In this document: positions 35,986-46,650 of the stretch, piece after piece
Layout of the letters: each line of letters starts with the position of its first letter
Numbering within the stretch: the stretch's first letter is position 1
Assembly: GCA_029255685.2 (NCBI GenBank)
Contig: CM055311.2
Location: 53,775,048 to 53,839,047 of the forward strand
Length of the DNA: 64,000 nt
Reading direction: 5' to 3'
Origin: Silene conica
Taxonomy: Eukaryota > Streptophyta > Magnoliopsida > Caryophyllales > Caryophyllaceae
Notes under the pieces: model-generated
The model's input: the letters and a program-made list of their open reading frames with translations, nothing else
Databases searched by the model: none
Told to the model about the DNA's origin: nothing
Made by a program: the position numbers and the translations under genes

Positions 35986-37191
35986 CTAATCCAAAACTGT
36001 TAAACCATCTAAGGGATCCTTGGTCAAGGATTCCGTCCAGTTACGGATAACATTCCTGTCAATAATATCAATGGAGCAACAAGTATCATCAGTAAGAGTA
36101 GTTGCCTTAAGGGCAAGACTAAACTCGATAGTGTCATCTCCAACCTCTAAAGTAATGATCCCGCGTTTGACATCAATCACAGCCCCAGCTGTGTGTAAAA
36201 AGGGTCTACCTAAAATAATAGGTATCTGACTATCCTCAGCAATGTCTAAAACATCGAAATCAACAGGAATAAAGAACTTTCCCACTCGAACTGGGACATC
36301 CTCCAAGATCCCTAATGGTCTTTGGGTTGATCTATCTGTCATCTGTAAGGTAATATTGGTGACCTTAAGTCTACCTATGTTAAGTCTCTCACAAACAGAA
36401 TAAGGCATAACACTGACACTAGCCCCTAGATCACAAAGGGCTTTCCCAATAACATGATTTCCTATAGTACATGGGATAGAAAAACTACCTGTGTCTTTCA
36501 ACTTGGGTGCTATATTATTTTGCGAAAGAACATAACATTCTTCCACAAAAGCAATAGCACCTTCGTCTTGAAATTTCCTCTTACGACTTAAAATATCTTT
36601 CATAAATTTAGCATAAGAAGGTACCTGGGTAATTAAATCAGTGAATGGGATGGTTACCTCAAGGTTCTTCACCATCTCCAAGAACTTACCAAATTTCCGA
36701 TCCTCTTTTGAATTTTTCAATCGCTCAGGATACGGAATGGTAACACTAGCCATAGGATCAGCTACCTTCGGCTTCTCCAGCTGTAGAATCTCAGTGAGGT
36801 CTTGAATAAGGGATAGGTCCAACAATTCAGGATTGGAAATTTTATTCTGCGCAGGAACTCTGGTCGGTCGACCTGGTGTGCCGGTCGGTCGACCAGATGC
36901 GCTGTTATCAGAATTCTTCTGTTTTGCAGAAACTAATCTCTCGTCAGGTACCTCGGTCGGTCGACCTGATGTAGTGGTCGGTCGACCTCCCGACCTGTGT
37001 ACGGGATCAGTTTTTTCGTCCCGAACTTCAGAAGAATCCTCCTTGGAATTTGGTCCATCATAAGCACGACCACTTCTGAGATTTATAGCATTTAATGTCT
37101 CTATGGAACTCTCACAACTGATTGGAGAGCTAGCAATCTGATTAGCAGCTAATATTGCTAATTGGTCCTCAAAAGTCTTCAAAGAAGCCAC
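35986..37191 (-). pseudogene. A1 gag C-terminal part and protease
   Basis: A 401-codon open frame. About residues 55-110 include four GRPT repeats, encoded by two 12-9-12 DNA modules (36862-36894 and 36955-36987). The protease follows, with LCDLGASVSVMPYSVCERL; the active-site triad reads DLG, a variant seen in Athila-like elements. GRPFLHTAGAVIDVKRG is the downstream protease block. A stop separates it from the part encoded upstream. Confidence 0.9.
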
Positions 37192-37313
37192 TTAAGCCTT
37201 TTCCATTTCCATCATTTGTTTCATTAGAGCATGAACAAGCTCTCTTAACTCCGCCGTCTCACCCGTGTTGTCAACCGTAGTAACTAGGTTCGCACTTTCT
37301 TGCTTCAGCTGAG

Positions 37314-38310
37314 TGTTGGGGCTGGTGTCCTTGACAATTAAGTACAATGACTTATTAAATCTCTTTAAGGATCACAAGGGCATACTTCAGTATTATTACT
37401 AGTTGATCCACGTTTATCAATAACGGTTGGCTTGCTAGATAAGTTTGACGTTATTGTCATACGGATGGCGGTGGTCAACTGGTCCCTATACGTCACACCT
37501 ATAGGACACGTTTGAGAGATGTGAAGGTATGAAAATACAGTCACATTTATGCCGGATATGACTAAACAGTTAGTCAGAGGTATTGACTATTAAATTAGTC
37601 AATAAGATGTTTAGATTATTATTTAATACAGATTAAATAAATTTAGCTAATACTGATTACATGATTAATTCGTAAATTAAATATGAACGGTTATATTTAA
37701 TTAAATATTGTATTCGCGTATTAATATAAACAGTTATATTAATTTGGGTAATTATACAATATCGTATTTTGTCAGACCATTATTAATATATCGACTGTAT
37801 TAATATCTGATAACATGTTACGATTTATAAATAAAACCCGCGGACAACTTATAGCTAAATGGGTCGAATCATGAATTAGAATAAGGTAAGAGTGGAAAGC
37901 CCACCCTTACCCTATTCAAATATTTCGGCCAAGTGTAGTATATAAGGAGGAGACTTCTCCTTATGTAAGACACTGTTGTTGCACTGACTAAATAATTCTC
38001 AAGAAAATTAGGGTTTTGAGAGCTTTCTTCTCCCAAAACCTCAGATCTCACATCTAAAACCTAAATAGCTCTCCCAATATTGCAAGGCAGTTGGAGAGGA
38101 TTTCTAGCACACGCGGCCACGTCTCATTCTAAGTCTTGGGTGCAAGTTATAGGAGGGAATTTGTGTTAATTCCTGTTCTTAGGCCTTTTGCGCGAGGACT
38201 AAAGGTTGTACTTCTTTTCTTATGCTTTTTAATCTTATGACGATTTTCACGACTGTAATTTTCATTATAATCCTGCAATTAAAGGGCGAATACACGTTTT
38301 ATTCCCCACA
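37314..38310 (+). mobile_element. Solo copia LTR in A1 gag
   Basis: 997 bp, TGTTGGGGCTGG to TTCCCCACA, flanked by CTGAG (37309-37313, 38311-38315). Same family as 24986-25982. Confidence 0.96.
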
Positions 38311-39070
38311 CTGAGCTGCTTCAAGCTTTTCAAAACGAGTTTCAACGGTTGTCTTAAGAGCTAACACCCTATCCATCTCAACATTCAACCTTCGCGAATT
38401 CCCACGTGAACTCCCAAACTCGGCTCTATGCACCGCCAATAGTGTTCCAACCCTTCATATGGTCGGTATAATTTTGAAATCTACCATTGGCGGCCGCATC
38501 AAGAATCACCTTATAATCATCATAAAGGGCATTGTAGAATTGGTTGCACAAATACCATTGAGGAAAACCGTGATGAGGAATAGACCGGACCAATCTCTTG
38601 AACCGACCCCATGCTTCACAAAATTTTTCCTCGGGTCCTTGTTGAAAGTTAGTGATTTGACTTCTCAAGTCATTGGCCTTCGCAAGAGGGAAGTATTTTT
38701 TATAGAAAGCCAATGCCAAGGAAGTCCAATATGTAACCTTCTCAGCTACCCTATCAAGGTAGCGGTACCAATCTCTCGCAGAGTCCTTCAATGAATAGAG
38801 GAATATCATTGCCTTTACTTCATCCTGAGTCACCCCGGCTGGAATATGTATAGAACAGCAATAATCCGTGAATGTCTCAACATGCTTCAACGGATCCTCG
38901 TCGGGTAGACCAGAAAATTTGTTCCGCTCCACCAGAATGATGTAGTTCGGGTGGAGCTCAAAAGAACCAGTGGTAGGTGTAGGCAAAGTAAACCCCTTCG
39001 GTAGATCTTGTACCTTTGGTTGTATGTGATCATAGATAGTACCCATATCTCTAAGAATGAGAGTACTCAA
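38311..39070 (-). pseudogene. A1 gag (retrotransposon gag domain)
   Basis: Frame from 39070 with GFTLPTPTTGSFELHPNYI, then FSGLPDEDPLKHVETF, SLKDSARDWYRYL and YKKYFPLAKANDLRSQI, the Retrotrans_gag core of Athila-like elements. It stops at 38426, but the same reading continues in another frame to the solo LTR, so gag carries a frame break. Confidence 0.92.
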
Positions 39071-39199
39071 GCCTTCCTCTCAAAAACCGTCTTCTAATAT
39101 GCAAAAACAACACTAGAAGAAAAGGTAAGTAACGGTCTTAAGGAACCTAAGTTCCTTAAGACAAGAAAAATAAACTAGAAATCTACAAACAAAATTATA

Positions 39200-39227
39200 C
39201 CGCCTCCCCGGCAACGACGCCAAAATT
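39200..39227 (-). other. A1 primer-binding site (tRNA-Asp type)
   Basis: The minus strand reads TTTTGGCGTCGTTGCCGGGG directly after the 5' LTR, matching the Athila-type primer site with one base difference from the plus-strand copy at 33694. Confidence 0.88.
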
Positions 39228-40471
39228 TGACACCCGTCGTTGAGGGGTGCCAAAGATAAGATTTATAAAAATCTCAGGTTAAACTAGATAGGATAAGTCA
39301 AGGGTCGAACCACAAGGAGACAAGGTTAATATTGTTTGTGAATTTAAAGTCTATTGAAAGTAACAAAAAAGGGGCGTTTGATTGAAGGTTGGGACTAACA
39401 ACTAAGATAGCAAAATAGACAAGAAAACTAAACAAAAGTAAAGGATGATTAGGAACTTCGGTTCCCTATGGCTGGGTCAAGTCAACAAAGGGTAAAATAA
39501 CCAAATAACACAATCCCAAGGAACAAAGAATAAACCTTTAGGTCAATATTCTACCCAATCCTTACGGTCTTAGGGTTCCTAGTAAAGCACTAAACTTTCG
39601 TTCATAGGGCAATCCCAAAGTTGTTAAACTAATCCTAACAATCTTTCAATCTTAAAGAATTAGTTCACCAACAACAATGGGGATTGGTATATTAATCATA
39701 AAATCATTAAAATCTAATCTTAGCCATGGTTCCCCTAATTCCTAATCACAAGAATTAGCTATGCATAATCAAGAAACTAATACTAACAACATTGAAGAAC
39801 AACAAGAAAGATAACATAATTGAAGATGAAGATTCAAGAAGGCAAAGCATGAATTGAATAACAATAATAGGAAGGACAATGAAATTGAATAACAAAGAAA
39901 GATTAAATTGCATAAAACTTACAAACCGATTGGAAAACTAAGAACAAATCTGAAAACTTGGAATTCTTCTCTCTAAACTAAGGTGTTTTGCTTAATTGTG
40001 ACTGCTTAACCTAATTACAATGCTCAAACGTCCTTAAATACCCTTCTAATTACATGATTAAAAGAATAAAAGCCGAAAACGAAACAGCGGAACCCGTCGA
40101 CTGGTCGACCGACCGGGTATGTAGGTCGGTCGACCTCTCGTGCTGTAATTAGGCCTTCTGTAATCTGTGCGCTGGTCGGTCGACCTGTTAGGTAGGTCGG
40201 TCGACCGATTCCGGTGTATTCCAACCTTAAATTGGCTTGCACGCACCTCTTGGCTTAAGAGTTCGGATCCTTGCTTCGTGTATTCACTCAAGATAGCTTC
40301 CGGAGGACGGTTAAAGTTCGGTTTTGCTCACTTCTGCTTGTTCCTACATTTAAAACATAGAAATACCAAAGTAAACCGTTTCGGGAGCAATAGTAACTAA
40401 AAGTTACTAAAATGCATAAGAAATACGTGCTGAAAGTATAAATAAAATGCATAGCGTATAGGCACGTATCA
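39228..40471 (-). repeat. A1 5' LTR
   Basis: 1,244 bp, TGACACCCGTCG to GGCACGTATCA on the plus strand. Carries modules 40103-40135 and 40174-40206. Confidence 0.94.
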
Positions 40472-40600
40472 CCAGTAGCTAAGGTTTTCGACCAGCTGAG
40501 AGAGTTGAGGGTACCGGGCGCCATTTATCCGGGTATTGTGAGAGATTCGGTGTACCCTTCAAATATCAATCAATTTCACAGAAGTGGAATGGTTGCCTAA
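40472..40600 (+). pseudogene. 3' part of the ORF interrupted by A1
   Basis: Continues the frame of 6546-6607 for 42 codons to TAA at 40598-40600. Not recognised. See the first part. Confidence 0.4.
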
Positions 40601-40837
40601 TTTGATCTGATTGTCTTGGAAATGGTAGGTAAGGTCAATATCTGATTGTTGTTGTCCTTAAGTATTATTTTGGGCCATTTTTGTAGAATTGCAGGCCGTG
40701 TTTATTGATTGTCTTTTGGCCTAAATTACAAGTATAATTTTAAGGGATATATTTTGGTATACGTATTTCGTATAATTTTAGTATAATTGTACACCGTATA
40801 ATTTTGGTATATGGTGAGATTTTGGGGAGATATTGAA

Positions 40838-40940
40838 TGGGGTTAAATTACACATTTTGTATAAGTTATGGGGTGAAATTACTCCAATAGAAAGTTATGG
40901 GGTTTAATTTCACAATTGTAAAGAGTTATGGGGCTCAATT
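40838..40940 (+). repeat. Inverted partner of the 5090-5192 repeat
   Basis: Opposite orientation to 5090-5192, nearly identical over 103 bp. Confidence 0.85.
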
Positions 40941-41090
40941 ACCACTTATCCGATAATCAATTAATCGACTGATTTGGGGTGTTTTTTTGGAGAAAAATTG
41001 AGTAACTTATGTAAGGGTTTGGAGTTGGGGTTTTTTCTTTGAATTTGGGGGAATCAAAATTGTGAGGAGAGGAAGTGTATTATTTGTTTA

Positions 41091-41506
41091 GACCATCCCC
41101 AAGCAGTGGTCGCGATAATTAGGTCGCGACCCGATTTTACTCTTAATCTCACCTTATTTAACTTGACCTACTTTCATCCTCCCAAGCAGAAAAGGTCACA
41201 ATTTAGGTCATCAACCCAATCATTTTTCCACTTTCCAACATTTCCAATCATTTATCACATTTTCTACCTACCAAAATATCTCTTTTACCAATCATTTTAT
41301 AGTTTTTTATTCTTAAACCAATAAAAATTGTCCACATAGTGATCACAAATATGGTTACAAATGTTCAACCATGGTCACAAATTGACCTTGGTTGATCATA
41401 TGGTCACAAATTAGCAAAATAGTCACCAATTAATTAACTTAATTATCCCATTAACCATGACCAAACAAGGTTATGACCACCCTCATGACCTTGCTTGGGG
41501 ATGGTC
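41091..41506. mobile_element. Harbinger/Tourist-like MITE, 416 bp
   Basis: Ends GACCATCCCCAAGCA and TGCTTGGGGATGGTC without the G, with a TTA duplication (41088-41090, 41507-41509). TTA/TAA duplications mark PIF/Harbinger. It lies about 500 bp upstream of the expansin start. Confidence 0.9.
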
Positions 41507-42004
41507 TTATGCAAGGAGCAAGTTGCTTTGGCGGTGAGCAACTTGGTTGTGGGGTGTTTCTTAGACAAGTCGGCCAAGGGTGAGAGACTTAATTTCTAGC
41601 CCAAGTTCGGGAAACCCGATGCTACTTAAACCCATATTTAGTAATAAATTTAAAAATCAACTATTTTGTTAATTAATTAGTCCACTCGTTTCAGAAAAAA
41701 AAAAAATCAATAAAATGTAACAATTTTGAAATTTGATACTCAATTACTACTACAAGTATGTATGGTCCCATGATGTGCCCAATTTGTGCATGTCACAATG
41801 TATAAGTTACCCACCACCATTCAAGTCTATTTATTCACCCCTACTCCGTTTCCCATCTCCTCACCTCAATTTCCTCAGTTTATGTTTTTACTTAAAATTC
41901 CCCACATTCCTTATACAAAATGTAAATATTTTCATCTCCTTTCTCACTTGCTTTTGTAAATTACCCAAAATAACTAAAATTGGTTTTTGAAATTGTGCAG
42001 GAAA
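41507..42004 (+). promoter_or_regulatory. Upstream region of the expansin gene
   Basis: AT-rich, no transposon ends. A TATA-like TCTATTTATTC lies at 41828-41838, and a possible leader-intron acceptor (TTGTGCAG) ends at 42000, four bases before the ATG. No specific regulatory element can be assigned. Confidence 0.35.
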
Positions 42005-44643
42005 ATGGGTGTAGCTGGAATTCTGTTAGTGGGTTTTCTTGCATTGTTGTCAAGTACTGAGGCATACGGACGATTCGGTAGACGCAGTGTTGGTGGTTGG
42101 GGTAGACGCGGTAGTGGTGGTTGGGTTCGTGCTCATGCCACTTTTTACGGTGGGGGTGATGCGTCCGGCACTATGGGTAATTTCTCTGATTTCTTGTCAT
42201 CTCCTTATTTATTTTTTTATGAGAAAAAATAGAATTATAGGTAATGGGTAATTGTAAGTTAGTTATAATGGATTAGTTGGTTCATAAGTGAAGTTGTACC
42301 CAGATTGCGTCTATGTGAGACTGTTGAATCATGAATGGGTTGGGGCCTGGTGCCTGGAGGGAAGCGTCCTGTAAAATTAAGTAGTGCGGGTAATAGGAAA
42401 ACGTAATTACGTAACTAAGATTAGAGAGTGAAAGCACGAGAAACAAACTGTTTAAATGAGTTGATTGGTCCTCACATTGCATTGATATAAGAAGATAAAG
42501 AGTAAGAAGTGATTGGCCAAGTGGATTGCATTGATAATTGGGTTCATGAAAATACACATCAGGAGGAGCATGTGGGTATGGAAACCTGTATAGCGAAGGA
42601 TACGGGACGAACACAGCAGCACTAAGCACAGCGATGTTTAACAACGGGCTGGCGTGCGGGTCATGCTATCAGATCCGGTGTGCAAGTGACCCGAAATGGT
42701 GCTTACCGGGTTCAATTGTGGTAACTGCCACTAATTTCTGCCCACCAAACAATGCATTGCCAAATAATGCAGGAGGCTGGTGTAACCCTCCTCAACATCA
42801 CTTTGATCTCTCTCAGCCTGTTTTTCAACATATTGCTCAATATCGCGCAGGAGTTGTCCCCGTTGCTTATCGAAGGTATTTAAGACAATGCATGCTAGCT
42901 TCCATTTTTTTCTATTTCTTTTACATTATTTCTCCTGCTTTTTCAGTTCAAAATTTAATCTTCTTAATTTTCTCTAAATACCTACAACGGATACTCTATT
43001 TAAGTATTGGTAGATGTACACTACTCCTACTCCTACTCCGTTTGTGAGACAGGAAGACAGGGAAGGCACTGTATAAATGAGAACGACATGGATGATAAAT
43101 AAAGCACACAAAAAACAGAGGCAGTCACTAGTCATTGTTAGTTGATTAATTAACGTGGGTCATCATGTCACATGTAAGAATTTAGATTGTCTACGCCATC
43201 TGCCATCTACTTTACTCCTTATTGGAACCCAATATCACCACTACAACGGTAAACCACACATTTATAACTTTTTAACATTATTGCAATCCTAATACAATGA
43301 AAGACGGACATATTCATCACAAACTCAAAACGGGTGAAGTAATAATCGGGTAGTTAGATAAGATAAAAATATAATATTAATTTCTACTAATTTTACTTTT
43401 GTCTTATCTATCAACTTGCTACGAATATGCCCGTTTTCAATGAGACTTATTGTTCCGAACACTCGAACACGAGAACTATGGTTCAGATAAAAACTCGTTA
43501 CTAGTTGATTATGTGCTCATGATTTCTCCATACTACAACTCATAATGATGTTTTTATTATTTTCAGACTTAACTAGTATATAGATCACGCCTAATTATTG
43601 CGCGGTATTTATAGACTTTTACTTTTTAATTTATTACTTATTTATTCCAAATTTACCCCTTAATATTTTTATATTTCAGGTCATTGTATTTTAGTTTGCA
43701 TGTCACAAAATCCTTTTGTTTTTTTATAAAGTTAATGATTTCTTTTAATTACTTTTCTTATATTATTTTGAAGAATATTTTTCACAAAGTTAATAATGTT
43801 AGTTTATTTTATTATTTTATACGGTGTAAGTATGCATCAAGTCATTTTTAAGAAATAATTAGCAATCTTATACTTTTTTATTTTTATTTTGATTAAAACA
43901 TTATAATTATAATTTAGAATTTAATAAAACAATCATGTTTTAAGTAAAAGATAGAGTTTGGAGAAAAAAAGTTTTGAAAATGTAAGAAGTAGGTTGAATT
44001 GCCGCAGAATTGTAAAATAAATAGTTATATGGTACTATAATAAACGTGTAATGTTATATTTCCAGGATCTTTAATTAGCAAGAAGAAGTTGATTTGATTT
44101 GGCAACAGCCAACTATAGTATTTATTGTTGTTGGTACGGTGGTAATAAAGTTGTTTTTATTAATTTTGTACGATTTGAATTAGAATTGTAATTATCATTT
44201 ACTCCTACTACAAAATGCTAAACTTTTTGGTGAGCTTGAAAATAAGTATCTACATAAACAGGAAATAGAAGTTATGAAAGTGTTAGTATAAGTATAATTG
44301 GATGGATAAATTTAAGATGATAAAATACTTGTGTAGGGTGTCCTGCAGAAGAAGGGGAGGAATAAGATTCACAATAAACGGACACTCATACTTCAACTTG
44401 GTACTAATCACCAACGTCGGAGGAGCAGGAGACGTACACGGGGTTGCTATCAAAGGATCAAGAACTAGATGGCAACCCATGTCAAGGAATTGGGGTCAAA
44501 ATTGGCAAAGCAACACTTATCTCAATGGCCAGTCTCTCTCTTTTAAGGTTACTACTAGTGATGGCCGTTCTCTGCTCTCCTTCAATGCTGCCCCTCCTAC
44601 TTGGTCTTTCGGCCAGACCTTCACCGGCTCCCAATTCCGCTGA
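42005..44643 (+). CDS. Alpha-expansin (EXPA), three exons
   Basis: Cell-wall loosening protein secreted to the apoplast. Exons 42005-42176, 42563-42875 and 44337-44643, all GT-AG, 263 residues, as usual for EXPA. A signal peptide of about 20 residues ([15 protein letters not shown] to SSTEA) is followed by [20 protein letters not shown]. The double-psi beta-barrel domain carries [40 protein letters not shown] and the HFD motif ([10 protein letters not shown]). The C-terminal CBM63 domain has [19 protein letters not shown] and [15 protein letters not shown] and ends TFTGSQFR. Between signal peptide and domain 1 sits a Gly/Arg-rich stretch ([19 protein letters not shown]), longer than in most family members. 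No break is seen. Which EXPA orthologue it is cannot be decided here. Confidence 0.96.
42876..44336 (+). other. Expansin intron 2, with a possible Helitron end
   Basis: 1.46 kb of AT-rich sequence. On the minus strand a weak hairpin (CGCGC/GCGTG) precedes CTAGT ending at 43572, followed by T, which would fit a Helitron 3' end; no 5' end was found. MITE-like words GACGGACATATTC and GAATATGCCCGTTTTC face each other at about 43300 and 43425. Confidence 0.4.
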
Positions 44644-44689
44644 CTTTACCCTTTTACCCTTCCCACTACAAATAACCCTTTACTATTAC

Positions 44690-44731
<42 letters not shown>

Positions 44732-45487
44732 GTAGTGGTGAATTTCGTAATCCCAAATTCTACTTTGAGACGGGCATATCCGTTCCAAGCTTGCGACGGG
44801 TTGAGTAATACACATGTGGGGTATACAAGACAAAATCAGAGTCGTATCAAGTACTCGTAGTAAACTATTTCGTCTTATTTATCCACATGAATAGTAATTG
44901 TCCCGTCACATGGGCGACTTGTTGTTTCGAAAGTAATCCGTATATACCTATAGCTACCAACTACCGTTAAAATGGAGGGGTAAATTGGGAAATAGAAGCT
45001 TATTTTAAGAGGCTTCTTTATCTCTTGTACCCTGTTTTTTAGGGGTTGCCCTAGATGTTTTTTACTGCTTTTTTTTTAGTGAAATTTTCCTCTCTACTGT
45101 TGTAAGGCAGATAGAAGAGGGTAGAATCAGGCAAATGGTGAAATTTTACAATTCGCTAATGGAAGTGGTAATTACCATTTTTGTTTATAATGGTTTGCTA
45201 CTGCTGTTTTAAATAAACATATTTATGTATGAAGCTATTATTTCGGGGTAAGAATTGTTAAGCTATAACTAATGTCTGATTATGAGTTCTCTTTATAATC
45301 GATGAACTTTAAAATTGTAATTTCTGAAATTTCCTATTCTCAATATTAATGAATAATTCAATTTGTTTTACCATTACTAGTTTTACTAAAATTAATTTTT
45401 CGTACGCCCACGTTTCCCTATTTTTTTGTTAATATGTGTCCAATTTTAATAAAGTAGTAACTATATTTTGGTAAATAGTGATCGATT
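44644..45487. other. Expansin 3' flank
   Basis: Contains a (TTA)n tract at about 44677-44731 that probably lies in the 3' UTR, then AT-rich sequence without further genes. A poly(A) site cannot be fixed. Confidence 0.5.
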
Positions 45488-45506
45488 GAAAAAATATTCA
45501 TTTTTT

Positions 45507-45614
45507 TTTTTGAGAACAAGAGTTAGCTCAAGTGGTAAGAGCACTCTTATCCCAACCATGAAGTTGGGGGTTCGATTCTCATCCGCGACATAGTGCGCTC
45601 ATTTTGAATAAAAA
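45507..45614 (+). mobile_element. tRNA-derived SINE, about 108 bp
   Basis: A 19-bp direct duplication (GAAAAAATATTCATTTTTT at 45488-45506 and 45615-45633) flanks a body with an A-box (TAGCTCAAGTGGT) and a B-box (GGTTCGATTCT) at tRNA-like spacing, and an A-rich 3' tail. The body does not fold into a functional tRNA, so this is a short SINE. Confidence 0.88.
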
Positions 45615-45833
45615 GAAAAAATATTCATTTTTTAGTCATAAAATTGGTCATTATTTTATCCAAAAATTGTAACTATTTATCAAAAAGTGACCATATTTTT
45701 TTAATTGCACGTAAACGGTGATATAATAAAATTTGCGTTTTTAATTTGTTGGATTTTCCATTTTTTTCACTTGTTCCTAATGGTCAAATAAACGTGTGCT
45801 TGAGATTTAATGTAGAGCAACTAAATTAGTGAG

Positions 45834-46194
45834 CTAGGTAGCACGGATATTTTCTCTTAATTAGTAGTCCCCTGTTCGACACTCGGACACCCGACACTCG
45901 TTGGACACATGGCTAAATACATTATAGTTTAGACTAGGAATAAAATTTTAAAAAACATCGATTAAAAGATGAGTTTTGTTGGAAAATGAGAATTAGTTAT
46001 AATAAAGGTCGAATTGTACATTAACTTATTTAGACGTAGCTTCAAATACATGATAAAAATAAAATTATACGTTATTTATAACCATAAAAAATATATTTTA
46101 TTATATTTAAATGTCGTGTCCCGTGTCCTAAATTTCACGGGATGCCGTGTCCCGTGTCCGTGTCCGTGTCCGTGTTCGTTTTGGTGCTACCTAG
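45834..46194. mobile_element. hAT-like MITE, 361 bp
   Basis: Ends CTAGGTAGCAC and GTGCTACCTAG, with 8-bp flanks TTAGTGAG and GTAGTGAG that differ at one base. Subterminal CGTGTCC repeats (46115-46175) are typical of this family style. Confidence 0.75.
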
Positions 46195-46211
46195 GTAGTG
46201 AGTATATTCTT

Positions 46212-46650
46212 GTTTTTCAAAAAGTCTTTCTTGTGACGGACAATATCCGTCACAAGTTGAAGACGGATATTTTACTCTTACAATTAAGTAAGTGGACATA
46301 CAAGTGGGAGAAAATGGAGCATTTTATGGGTTGTGCCACTTGCATTATTTGAGAGAAACATTATCCGTTTTCAGCTTGTGACAGATATATTATCCGTTGG
46401 GACGAGAATTTATGATTGTTCTTAACGAATTAACAAATGTTCAAATATTTTAACACTGAGTCTTGCTTGGGACGGATATTATCCGTCACAAGGTGAAGAC
46501 GGATATGTTTCTCTCACAATTACACATGTGACATGTAGGAATGGGAATACAAGTAAAAGAAAATGAAGCATTCAATGACTTTTGCCACTTGCATTTCCGT
46601 TTTCAACCTGTAACGAATAGTGTCATCTTCAATGAGAATTTGTGAGTTTT
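46212..46650. repeat. Two MITE-like units in tandem
   Basis: 46212-46412 and 46455-46650 share GACGGA-TATCCGTCACAAG and GAAGACGGATAT at the left and a degenerate inverted match near AGAATTTRTGA at the right. Probably two insertions of one family; target duplications not resolved. Confidence 0.55.

Larger units (their letters stand above)
6608..40471 (-). mobile_element. A1: Athila-like Ty3/gypsy retrotransposon containing nested elements
   Basis: Target duplication CCAGT at 6603-6607 and 40472-40476 delimits a single insertion. The 5' LTR is 39228-40471; the partial 3' LTR begins at 6608. The primer-binding site next to the 5' LTR matches the tRNA-Asp type typical of Athila. In minus-strand order come gag (39070-37192), gag end and protease (37191-35986), RT and RNase H (35944-34605, resuming at 24985), integrase (24718-23741) and the integrase tail (9592-9185), followed by a non-coding 3' region. 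The coding parts are split by an hAT MITE, a copia, a Tekay and a solo LTR. The two LTR ends differ at few positions, so the insertion is fairly recent. Confidence 0.9.

Noticed and set aside
41987..42004. Expansin start upstream of 42005
   Set aside because: The earlier in-frame codon is TTG, and the stretch just before the ATG looks like a splice acceptor; ATG 42005 gives a normal signal peptide.
45512..45590. Functional tRNA gene
   Set aside because: Has A and B boxes but no acceptor or anticodon pairing; target duplication shows it is a SINE.
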